Assembly (NCBI GenBank): GCA_022036555.1
Contig: CM039133.1
Span: 46,142,718-46,206,717 of the forward strand
Direction: 5' to 3'
Length of the DNA: 64,000 bases
From: Microstegium vimineum
Taxonomy: Eukaryota; Streptophyta; Magnoliopsida; Poales; Poaceae
The translations under genes and the position numbers were made by a program. Of the stretch, positions 46,883 to 57,359 are shown one piece after another; positions within the stretch are counted from its first letter, which is position 1; every line of letters starts with the position of its first letter. The notes beneath the pieces were generated by a model. It was not told where the DNA came from and did no database searches. It saw nothing but the letters and a program-made list of their open reading frames with translations.

Positions 46883-47982
46883 TGCACCCCCACTTATATG
46901 ACATGCCTCTACTCCAACCATGCAAGGTAAAAGTTGATTTGAGAGCATTCATGCATACCTTGTTAGGACTTGTATAGAGCATATAGTCATCACTCATGCT
47001 TCTAGGCTCATTCATGAAAACTAAAATGTCTTTGATTCTTATATGGTACCACTATTGCTTCTATGAGTTGATATGATCTAGTGGTGACATATGACATGTT
47101 GATGTGCTTGCAATTCTAGTGTTTGCTCTATGTCTATGAACTCAAAGTGTTTAATTCAACATAGGCAAGATAACCATCTTAGCATGTGTGAACAAGCTTG
47201 CCTATGGTTTAAACCGAATTAAATATCTTGGGCAAGTAGCTTAGATCAAGCCAAAGTTAAAAGCAATCTTTCACCCTATCTCACTCTAAGGGGGAGCTAT
47301 AACTTGAATATCTATAATTGATCCCACCTTTTTGTGTCAATTGGATGAAAAAGGAGGAGAAGTTATAAAAGATATTATCATGAGGGATAATTTGAAAAGA
47401 TATAACATGGGAGAAACATGATAAGGGGAGAAAATGAAAAATCAATTTTGAAAGAGAACATACAAATAGGGGGAGCAAGCTCATGAACTCCATTGTTGCA
47501 TTTGAATGTTTGCATCCTCATATGTATTGTTGCACAAGCACTTCAAATTCAAAATACATGCTTGTGTGGTGCTTGCTAGTGAATCTAAATGAATGATGAT
47601 TGATCAACTAGCATGCATAGGTTGATTATCTCTAACCCATGAACTTTCAAGTGATTATGGTTTCAAGTGGTGTCTAGCTAATCATGGTGCTAAGGGTGAT
47701 TCTAAAGTCCGCACTCCGATGGTATCACGCTTCAAAGGTCTAACTCTTACACCTTAGCATCATTTGGTAGCTATTTACTCTCCCACAATGCCTATCTATA
47801 CATATGTGCAAAACTTGAACCAAACTCATGAAGCACATATGCAGGGGGAGCTAATAACTATCAATACCGAATTTGTGTAACTTATCCAAATCTTGAATCT
47901 TTGATTAAAACGCTTAGACAAGCAACTCAAGTTCAAAATGATTATATTTCATATCTTTTATAGAAGGGTTGTCATCAATTAC
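46883..47982 (+). other. Copia 3' internal spacer, non-coding
   Basis: About 1.1 kb between RNase H and the polypurine tract. It has several purine runs (gggggagc) but no protein-like ORF; Maximus/SIRE relatives may carry an env-like ORF here, and none is visible. Confidence 0.6.
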
Positions 47983-47997
47983 CAAAAGGGGGGAGAT
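47983..47997 (+). other. Polypurine tract
   Basis: aaaaggggggagat directly before the 3' LTR start TGAGAG; the plus-strand primer site. Confidence 0.9.
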
Positions 47998-49899
47998 TGA
48001 GAGTCCCCATGTGTTTTGGTTTTGAGTAATTGATGAAACCCACCTAAGTACTAACCTTGATCTCTAAGTGTGAATCATGAGATAGGTTGGTACATGCCAT
48101 GTGATGGAGCAAGGTGGATCATGTGTGGATGGCACAAACTCTAGCATGGTGGTGGAAAGGAAAATGGTGTGAAGGCAAAGGTGATTGCTTGGAACCATTT
48201 TCGGTTTGGTGATCAAGACATCATAGAGGATGTGATCACGTTTAGAATAGATAGTCGTACTATCAAGGAGGGAGCTCTTAAGTATGATTACGGTTATCAT
48301 GTGCCACTAGGTTCATATGCATTGCATTAAAATCAATTGAACTAGTGAAACGACCAACTAAATCCAAGATATTTATGAACTAAAAGCTAACACACGTGCA
48401 CAAGTGTTGGATCACTTAGTGTTGGCTCTTGGAAGCTTGGAGAAGTTGGAGAAGTTGTTTGGGAAGCTGGAAGCAGTCCGGACGCAGGGTCCGGACGCAA
48501 GGGTTCTGGCCGACCGGACCATCGCGTATGCGTCCGGTGGCAAACCCTTGCTGGCTCGGCTGAGGAGGAGGATCCGGACGCTCAGCTCCGGACGCTGCGT
48601 TCAGAGCTTGGAGCTCTCTGTTGCTCTTTGGATGGAGCAACCGGACGCTGTTGTTGGTCCGGTTGGAGGAACTGGACGCACGTCCGGAGGAAAGCGCTCA
48701 CTGGAGTGCTCCCTGCGTGGCATTCGGACGCTACTGTTGCAGGGACCGGACCGCACTGTTGCGTGCGTCCGGATCCACGTGGCGCGCTGCGGTGCGCGCG
48801 GGAAGATGCCGGTTCAAACGGCTAGGTGACCGGACGCTGACGCGTTGGTCCGGACCGCGCGTTTGCGCGCGACTGGAGGCTACGTCCGGAGGTGAAACAG
48901 AGGGGCTTCTTTGTTGTGTGGGGGCATCCGAACGCTGATGATGGTCCGGACTCCCCACTGTTTCTCGCGTCCGGAGGTGGTGCAGAGAGCCTGTTTTGAG
49001 GGCAAAACGGCTAGTTGTTGAGTGAGGGCTATATAAGTGATATGGCCGGCCCTTTAGGGCATCTCTTGCACATTCTACTCACTCACACTTTTGTGCTTGC
49101 TTGAGAAGCTTCCACCACTCATCCTCTAAACATATTTGACATATTCTAGAGAGATAGAGTGAATCCAAGTGCATTGCTCTTTGATTGCATACTAGTGGCA
49201 CTTTGTGATCGTCGTCATCGTGGAGCTCTTGTTATTCTTGGAGATTGCCATCTCCTAGACGGCTTGGTGCGACGAGGATCGTTGAGCGGAGGAAGGTGAT
49301 TGTCTCCGGCTCCGATCGGTGGATTGTGAGGGGTTCTTGAACCTACCCCGCGGGAGTTCGCGAAAGGTGTCTCTAGTGGATTGCTCGTAGCTTGGGATCC
49401 CCATCTTGTGTTGGTTGTGCGGCACCCTTGAATGGGTTTGGCTTGGATTGCCAATTAGCACGTGAACCTCCAAGTGGGTGTATCGCTACAACGAGGACTA
49501 GCTTGTTGGCAAACAAGTGAACCTCGGTAAAAAATATTGTGTCTCATTGTCTCTCTACCGAGGATTCATCTTGTGATTGATTGGTTATCTATTGGCTTAT
49601 CTCTTCACGTTGGTATAACCATTATATCTCTAACTTTGCATTACTTTCTTTACATTCTTGCAAAGTAGAACCTCTAGCTTAGCTTGTGTAGCTTAGTAGT
49701 ATAGCTCTAAGTCTCTAACTTTTGTGTGTGTCTTAAATCATCTTGCTAGTGACTAGAATTGGTAGGTGGCTTGCCTAACCTTAGAGCTAAAGCAAACTTG
49801 CTTATCGCTGTGTTTTATTCTAACAAGTTTGCTAAGTGTTATTGTAGAAATTTTAATTAGGCTATTCACCCCCCCCTCTAGCCATTCCTAGACCTTTCA
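47998..49899 (+). repeat. 3' LTR of the Copia element
   Basis: Same 1902-bp length as the 5' LTR, ending CTAGACCTTTCA at 49899. TATA box gctatataag near 49028-49037. Differences from the 5' LTR are scattered and mostly C/T or G/A, many at CpG sites of the GTCCGG array. Confidence 0.95.
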
Positions 49900-50629
49900 G
49901 CGACAAACAAAAACTATTATGGGCTTAACGGCTTCATACAAAGCTTTGAACTGCCCATGGATGACTGCCATCTTCCCATGTAAATCTTGTATCGACTTCA
50001 ATGCCTGGACAAGATCACGGTCAGGACCAGACCGAATCAACTGAGCCTGAGAAAACATATCTTGGGCTTCTTTCAAAGTTACATCAGCAGATGCACTTAC
50101 AGTCTCATCTTTGTTCTTGAAGGCCCGGAGGGTTTCAGTCATCGTATCCTTATCCTTCCTCCAAACTTGCCACTCACGATCAGCAGCTGAAAAGAAGCAA
50201 ACAAAAGACAAAAGAGCAAAGTTACAAAAAAGCAAATAGTGAAAAGCAAGCAGTGACAAGAGTAAGATTCTCCTCACCCCTGTGCTTACAGAACCCACCT
50301 CTAACAAAGAAAAGACAAAGAAGAGTGTTTCAGACCCTTCTGCCGACTCCATTTCAGCAGAAAAGAACTCGGAGAAGGCTTGGGGCTAGAAATAACTACC
50401 CCCAGAAAACACCTTTTCAAAACTCTGACCCTCCAGCCACTTGTAACAAGTAGAAAGAGGCTTAGGGGCTACACTCATTGAGTGCACTTTTCGCTAAAGT
50501 GCACACCAACCCAACAACTCCAAGAAGGAAGCACAGAAGACCATCTCAAGATTTCACTTCAAGAAGAACTCGGTTCTTATCTTAAACAACTTGACATCTT
50601 GAAGTGAAATCATGAAATGCTCGGGGGCT
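49900..50629 (-). mobile_element. Gypsy (Tat-like) 3' region with an antisense ORF
   Basis: A minus-strand frame (50352-49900) ends in a hydrophilic, helical stretch (AADREWQVWRKDKD through LHGKMAVIHGQF). A probable splice acceptor precedes it (ttttcag|CTGCTGATCG near 50190), so the leading hydrophobic residues are likely intron. The frame opposes the adjacent LTR: the polypurine-like tgctcgggggct at 50618-50629 precedes an LTR read on plus. Tat-lineage Gypsy elements (Grande, Retand) are known to have antisense ORFs between pol and the 3' LTR. The ORF was cut by the Copia insertion; its last codons are at 39693-39667. Confidence 0.6.
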
Positions 50630-51065
50630 TGTTGATGGGAAGTCCTATGGGCTCCCCATTAACTTAGATACCGAGCCATGGGCCTTGGCTACATGGCCCA
50701 TGAGAATAAACAAACATGAAGGACCAAATACTACTTGAATACGACAACAGTGGAGGACAGAGTGTAGCTTACGACTCTGCACTCAACCGAGTAGGATTAG
50801 AATCAGACCTGGGTCGGCTCCTGGACTATATAGGACCGCCAAGGGTACCGTCCAAAAAACATTTGAGGACAATACGCATAACACGCAAGGCGACATACAC
50901 GCACCCTGTACAAGATACTTTGAGCAATAATACACAACTCGGCTAACGTCAACTGGATGTAAGGTTGTTACTCGACTACACTGAGGGCCTAAACTAGTAT
51001 AAATCGTGTGTCTCTTTGCATTAACCATCAAGCTTCACTATTCGCTGAAACCCGAACAACTGTCA
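50630..51065 (+). repeat. 3' LTR (or part) of the Gypsy fragment
   Basis: Begins TGTTGATGGGAAG right after a polypurine-like run. A possible end is ACTGTCA at 51065. It contains GGGCC-rich pieces typical of plant LTRs and a possible TATA (actatataggac, about 50825). No second LTR is present in the window and the right border is uncertain. Confidence 0.5.
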
Positions 51066-51514
51066 TGGGTACCCCTGTGGTAGGCTATCGGTGGTAAAAC
51101 ATCGATAGGTTGCGCAGAGAGTGGAAGGCCAGGCGGGATGGCTCCCGCGGAGTGGGCTCTCAGCTAGGCCTGTGGGTGGTGGAGCAGGCCAAGGGAAAAA
51201 TAGGCTTGGGCTTCTTGGGCCAGAAGGGTGAGGGAGAGGAAGGGAGATAGTTTACATTTTTCCTATTTTATTTTTCTTTTCTTTTGCTTCAAATCCATTT
51301 TCAAATTCATTTTGAATTCTCATTTTAATTTTGAACAACCATTCAAAACAATAAGTCCGATGCTCTATCATGTATGCACAAACATGTATCTAACTCAATG
51401 TCAAATTTTAAATTGATAACAAGTTTTTATTTTTCTATATTTCCATGAGCATAATAATTAAAAATTAAGTCAATTTAGCTCTATTTTACATAAAGAAAGT
51501 TTTAGGGAGTTACA
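51066..51514 (-). mobile_element. Fragment of a Gypsy-type LTR (Tekay/Del-like terminus)
   Basis: The last 270 bases are AT-rich with tttcaaattcattttgaatt and end TTTTAGGGAGTTACA (51514). This parallels the terminus of the solo LTR at 8352-12878 (TTTTGGAGTGTTACA), also in minus orientation. The other end is missing, so it is a truncated piece. Confidence 0.5.
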
Positions 51515-51673
51515 TTGACGGTGTTGTTAGCTCCTGGTAGTAGATATTTGCTTATCACTATCATAAAGAATAATCCGAGTTTTAGTTCACTATCGTTAGT
51601 CGTTTGCAGCTTGAATAAGCTTCATAGGAGTTACTATCTTTGTTTTCTTTGTTTTCTTTTTTTCTTTCCACCT

Positions 51674-53351
51674 TGAAAGGATCAAGATGCCCAAGAGGGG
51701 GGGTGAATTGGGCTTGTTTTAAATTTCTAAAGCAAATAAAAAACCTATCAAATGCCAATCACCCCCTAGTGCCTACCGTCCGTGTGTCCTAGCTAGAAAG
51801 CGGTAGCAGTTCATAGGAATTAAAAACAACCTAAGCAATTCTAGTAGGAAAAGTAAGAACGAGACGGAAAGTAATGCGGGAATGTAAAGAGCTAAGGAAA
51901 AGAGAATCTCAATGACGCAGCAATTTTTTTCCCGAGGTATCGAGGTGTCGACACACCCCCCTAGTCCTCGTTGGAGCACCTCGCAAGGTATCGCTCCCCC
52001 TCTACCCGCGCAAAGGTAGAGTGCTCTCTACGGGCTGATTCTTCGCCACTCCGGCTCGGTGAATCACCCACAACCGATCACAAGAGCTTGGAGAAGAGCC
52101 GCTAACAATCTTTCGGCGGTCACTTCCTCCGAACACCACCAAACCGTCTAGGTGCTGTCGAACACCAAGAGTAACAAGCACAAGACCTTCACTTGACCCA
52201 CTCAAGGCTAGGAAGGTGGATGGATGCACACAAGTCACTCCTAATCACTCTAGGAGGGAAGAACAAGATGATTTCTCTCTAATCTCTCCCTCACTAGCCT
52301 CTTGGCTCTCCAAAGGATTTCTCAAGGTGTCACCAACTGAAACAATGGCCAAGAGTCCCTCTAAGGACCAAGGGGGCAACTATAAATAGTCCCCACCTCC
52401 AAAACTAGCCGTTTTTTACTTTTTCTTCTCTCTGCGTAGCCACCGGACTAGTCCGAAGCTCATACCACCGGACCATGCACACTGGTTCGGAGCTCACTCC
52501 CGTTTCAAACTCAGGCACCGTCGGACAACTTTGCTTGGTCCGACGCTTTGGTCCGACGCACTGGTCCGGAGCCGCGGTGCTCTCTTAGTGAAAACCTTTC
52601 TTCTCTTTTTCACAGCACCGGACCACTCTCCTTGGTCCGGTGCCCTGGTCCGACGCTCTGGTCCGGAGCTAGGGTGCTCTCTGCATAAACCAAACTCCTG
52701 TCTTGAGGCGTCGGACTAGCCGTCGGACTAGTCCGGAGCCTTCTGTCTCTCTGAACCAAGCCACCGGACCACTCTCCAATGGTCCGGTGCTTTCCAGACA
52801 GGTGGTCCGGAGCTCCTCGAGTTGAGAATCTGCCTAAGTCAGGGACCGTCGGACCACTCTCCTATGGTCCGACACCCACTTAGCAGAGTGGTCCGGAGCC
52901 TCTTTCTCCCTCTAAAACAACTGTTTTCGCTGAGGTTTCTTAAGGGATTTTGCTCCTACCATTTCTAGGGTTTATCAAGGGCTGAAAGCAAGGTCTCTAG
53001 GACTAGTTATGACAAGTGTGCATATACCCACTTTCCTAAACTCTCCTAGGTCAAGCTACTAATCTCATACCCCCCTTTATAGTACGGTCAAAGGAAAAAC
53101 AAAAGCCCTAGCTATACTTAGTGCCCTTCTCAACCTTACGACACTAAGAACTAGCCTAGTCTTCAACTTGTATCATCATCCTTTGCAACCAAAACGATTT
53201 CCATCTTGGGGGCATGAATATCGATTAAGCCCATTCACAAAGCATCACTAATGACCTAACATCAAAGACTTTGCCTCTGCAAAACACACGTTAGTCATAG
53301 TGTCCTAGTATTGTCGTTAATCGCCTAAACACAAGGGTCCATGATTCTACA
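51674..53351 (-). mobile_element. Solo LTR, Maximus/SIRE-like Copia family, with perfect TSD
   Basis: TGAAAGGATCAAGATG...GATTCTACA with a perfect 5-bp duplication CACCT (51669-51673, 53352-53356), 1678 bp. The promoter half (52440-52910) has about a dozen GGTCCGGAGC/CCGGACCA words. The overall layout matches the copies at 9654 and 22110 but the repeat core differs. No internal region remains. Confidence 0.93.
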
Positions 53352-53356
53352 CACCT

Positions 53357-54327
53357 CTATCTTCTTGTTCTTCCTTAACATCTTTATCTTCTTACTCAAC
53401 ATCTTCCTATTTTCCCTTATCACATTTCTTATAACTTTTATCAACATCTTATCTAACCAATCAAATATATGTACTATAAAGTATGCATGTATATGTGAAT
53501 AAATGAGTTAAATACAATGCAACCATTACAGATTAGCATTTATGTGTTGCGAATGAAGAGAAAGGGTGGCATGAAGTATTTGTCAAATGTATGTTCTATA
53601 CAATATGCATATATGTTTTGATCAAATAATATTAAAGTAAATAGAGAAGATAACTTTGTTAATATTCAAGGCTTATAAAGGAAAGATACAAAAGCATATG
53701 AGACCTAAGAGGACTTATCCAAAACCTGAGCATAGCTCAAATCTTCTGAACTCTTAACTTAGCTATTCTAATTTCTACATCTACATCTTGAGAGAGTGAT
53801 GAAGACTTTGCTTATGGTGTTTTACAAGTTAGCAGTGAGGGTCCTATTTATAGTGTGAATTATGGTGTGTTATAAGTGAAGAGTGAGGGTCATATTTATA
53901 GTGTGAAGAGGAGGATGGGATACTCCAAGGTGGGCCCATGAATTCCTGGGAGAGCTTCTTGCAACCATTAGATCAAAACTGCCTCAAATACCAATACATA
54001 AGATTGATCAAATTTGTAGTAGTTTATATGTGTAAAGCTAAGTGAGTGGAGTGAAAGTGCAGTACTACAGATTGAGCGATCATCGTCGTCACTTTCATTG
54101 TCGTAGAATACATAAGCGATGGTGTGATAAAATTACCCCGGTTGTATCGACAGCTAGGCCTTGAACGGAATCAAACCGATAGCACCGATGGTTGAACCAT
54201 CGATGCGGAAATGCTAGTGGGATTGAATTCCTCAGTCATATGGAAAGCCAAGCCGACTAAGATATAGCGACTTGCCCTCTACCAATAGTAAATTGAGTGT
54301 GAGTGTTGAATGTCTTAAATGTCCCAA
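53357..54327. other. Intergenic DNA, no gene identified
   Basis: AT-rich sequence with a short local repeat (ttatagtgtgaa, ggtgttttacaagt/ggtgtgttataagt, 53815-53920). A less AT-rich part at 54080-54260 could be an old gene or transposon piece, but I recognise nothing in it. Confidence 0.4.
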
Positions 54328-54960
54328 CCTCTATGTATTTGAATTTGATCCAAGAGGGAGTCTTCCCTTTGAAAAATCCACTATGGAAAATAAGAGTGCC
54401 TTGAAAATTAATTTGTTTTCCTTTAGTATCTCCAAAAAGGAGGGGTCACTCTTACAAAAGATAATCTAGCAAAAAAAAGGAATTAGTAAAGGAGTGTCAA
54501 GTGTTGCTTTTTAATCTCTTTGGAGACGATGCAACATCTTTGGATTGATTGTCACTGCTACATTTAAATGGAACACACTGCACATCACATTTGGAATTCA
54601 TCCACCATATATTGTATTAGATATGTTTGGCTCTTGGCTTCATGGCATGGGGGCAAAAGTTAAAACTCAGATTTTACTAGGTGTTGTTGTTCTTTGTTTG
54701 GAAATGTGATTGAATAAAAACGACATGGTATTCAATAATGTGAAAACCAACACCTTTTTGCAAGTCATTTTTAGGGCAACATATTGGATCCGATATTAAT
54801 CCTTGTTCAGTAAAGAAGAATAAAGACTAATCTTCAAGAATGGATGCCGGATTTTGGAGACAGTCATCATGGAGGCCTTTTGAATCTTTGGATGGAAAGT
54901 TCCGGAATAGGATTGAGACGTAGTCTCTGTTTTTACATGTATCCTCTGCCTTTTGTTTTG
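54328..54960 (+). pseudogene. LINE zf-RVT fragment, downstream copy of the duplicated block
   Basis: It aligns with 37998-38640 from ctatgtatttgaatttgat onward and encodes the same decayed zf-RVT tail (frames around LHITFGIHPPY, DMFGSWLHGMG, LKTQILLGV), with additional indels and stops. It marks the left border of the duplicated FAAH block. Confidence 0.75.
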
Positions 54961-55141
54961 TGTTAGTTTACATGCTCTCATATGAGAATCAAGCTTGAAT
55001 ACTCATGGATGTAACTTTTAAGTTGTATACAATCTTCAGATTGTAGAGGCTATATGACATTTTTCATTCACTTAACATAATTTTTTATTGTTCTAAAAAT
55101 TGCTATCATTTTTTTTCGCTGCGTAAGCATATCCAACATTG

Positions 55142-55379
55142 TACTTCCTTCATTCCAAATTATAAGACACTCATAGAATCTTGGAGAGTCAAAACATCTC
55201 AAGTTTGACCAATAATTATAGAGAAAACTATAAAGATTTATAACAATAAATAAGCATATAATAAAAATATAATTGATAACGAATCTAATAATACTTAGTT
55301 AACATCATAAATGTTATTATATTGATACTTTGACTCTTCAAGATTCTTGGATGTCTTATAATTAAGGATGGAGGGAGTA
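55142..55379. mobile_element. Stowaway-like MITE within the FAAH upstream region
   Basis: Inverted ends TACTTCCTTCATTCCAAATTATAAGAC and CTTATAATTAAGGATGGAGGGAGTA with TA borders; 238 bp, AT-rich and foldable. It is absent from the corresponding place in the upstream copy (around 38640), so it inserted after the duplication or was lost there. Confidence 0.85.
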
Positions 55380-55429
55380 TGAAATATTCGACGACAAGCC
55401 ATGACTTCGTTAAGGCTACCTTGAAACCA

Positions 55430-56070
55430 AACACTATCAAAAGCCAGGTGCTTTCGAAAACACACATTAAAAGTTATATATCTGTGATCCTGAACAAACA
55501 TATACCACAAATCGTACGCACCACTATAAAAGATTAAAAAAATACAAGGACATAGCGTATGGCATAGGGAAATTGAAAGATGCCACACCATGCATTGCAT
55601 GCTACGGCCTACGGGATGGTGGATGAAAAATTTAAGTGAAATGAGGTGACTTTAGGCCGGTCGTCACTCGCCCTAAAGAAGAGGGACCCGGAGAATTATC
55701 AGTAAATAATAAATAGCATTAAAGTAAACACTGCTGCCCACGTGGCTAAAGGTTCTCCTCTCCAACCCCATCGGATCGGAAGCACAGCCGTTACAGCTCA
55801 CCTCTTTCCTTCCCCCCGCCAAAATTGCAGTCAGTCAGTGAGGCAGCTGCCAGCCCTCTTCTGGGTTCTGAACTTCTGATCTTCTCTCTCTCTCTGTCTC
55901 TAAAACCATTCTGGCTCCCTGCTCCCTGGCTATATATAAGCAACTCATAATCTTGGCATTTGTAGGCAGGCACAGTCAGAGACTCACAGGCAGACAGAAA
56001 TCTTCCCAGTTCCACTTCCTCCTCTGCTTCAGACTTCAGTACACTCATCCATCCAACCAACCAACCATCC
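55430..56070 (+). promoter_or_regulatory. FAAH promoter and 5' UTR, duplicated
   Basis: This region is similar to 38645-39302 almost throughout. A TATA box tatatataag lies at 55931-55940, 131-140 bases before the ATG, and is conserved in both copies, as is the block tttaggccggtcgtcactcg near 55651 (38851). The leader has CT-rich microsatellite and catccat/accaacc repeats just before the ATG. Confidence 0.65.
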
Positions 56071-57282
56071 ATGGGTCTCTTCAGTCGGCCGCCCAAGGTG
56101 TACATGCCGGCGGCGGAGGTCGACCTCGGCCCGGACAGCGGCGAGCACTACATCAGCCCCAACGTCAAAGGTCCTCACTCACTCGCAGTTGAAAGACTTC
56201 CTGCAGTAAACAGTCGTGCATGCATGCATGGTTCAGTTCAGAGTTCAGACTTGACAGTCCTCTGCATCTGGAAACTCAGTGACGCTTTGATTTGCTCGGA
56301 CCTCGGAGGTGATCTCATCTCCGTGTGTGCTTCTACTACCACTGATGTATCGATCGATCGTCTTTTCCCCCTGCAGCTCCTCGCGTCGCCGGGTTACTGG
56401 TGAAGATGCTGGCGTGGGTGCTCGAGACGCCCGTCGTCGGATGGATCGTGCTCACCTTCCTCAAGGGAGATAACCTCGTCTACAAGGTGCATGCCTGCCA
56501 TCTGAAAGCTGAATGAATCAAACTATGGTTACACTGAAACTATACTAGTCATCAATTCAAAACTCACCGACGTCGTCGTTTCCGCAGCTCGTCTCGGACG
56601 CCGATATCCCAGAGCCGCCGCTGTTCACGGCCACCCACACATGGCAAGGTTGTTTTGTTACCGTACCGCATTGAGCAGGAATGTTCAGGCGCGCGCATGC
56701 ATTTTCTGAAAATTCGCTCTTGAGTGACTGAATAATAATAATGGAAGCGATGGATGGATGCAGCGGCGATCCCCGAGAAGAACGTGAGCGTGACGGAGCC
56801 CGGCTTGTCGCCGGCGGGGCGCGTCCAGGCGGCCGTCGCCTGCATCCCAGCTGACCTTGAGCCGCTCGCTGATGGCGCCGCGTCGTTCAGGCGCTGGACG
56901 GTGCGGGACTTCCACAGGGCCTACAGCTCAGGACTGACTACCCCTGTCATGGTAATTAAAGAACCTATTTTTTTCTGTATTTCTTTACCCTGGGCGTCGC
57001 AACTTGACGTTCCTTGCATTGCATTGCATCCATGTCAGTCAGTCAGGCTGTCATGTTTATTGAGAGACTAGGATCCAATTTCGATCATCGCTATCAGATT
57101 AATTTTGCGCACCAAGATTGGGAGGCAATAATACACCCCAATTTCCTCCCTGACAAGCAGAGCGTTGAATGAATGCAGCGACCGAATTTAGGTGGCATCG
57201 ATCGACCATTTGTTGCAGCCCCGAACCAATCCTGCAATAATCAACATAACGTTTTGCGTGCAAAATTACTGAAATAATCATG

Positions 57283-57359
<77 letters not shown>

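Larger units (their letters stand above)
39699..49899 (+). mobile_element. Complete Copia LTR retrotransposon (Maximus/SIRE-like), 10.2 kb, coding-dead
   Basis: Two LTRs of exactly 1902 bp (39699-41600, 47998-49899), a tRNA-Met-type primer site, gag, pol in the Copia order (protease, integrase, RT, RNase H) and a polypurine tract are all present. Flanking 5-mers are GCGAT and GCGAC. The LTRs differ at only a few tens of positions by eye, mostly transitions, suggesting a young insertion. Yet gag-pol has at least six lesions, so the copy was probably mobilised by proteins from a relative. It sits inside a Gypsy fragment. Confidence 0.95.
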
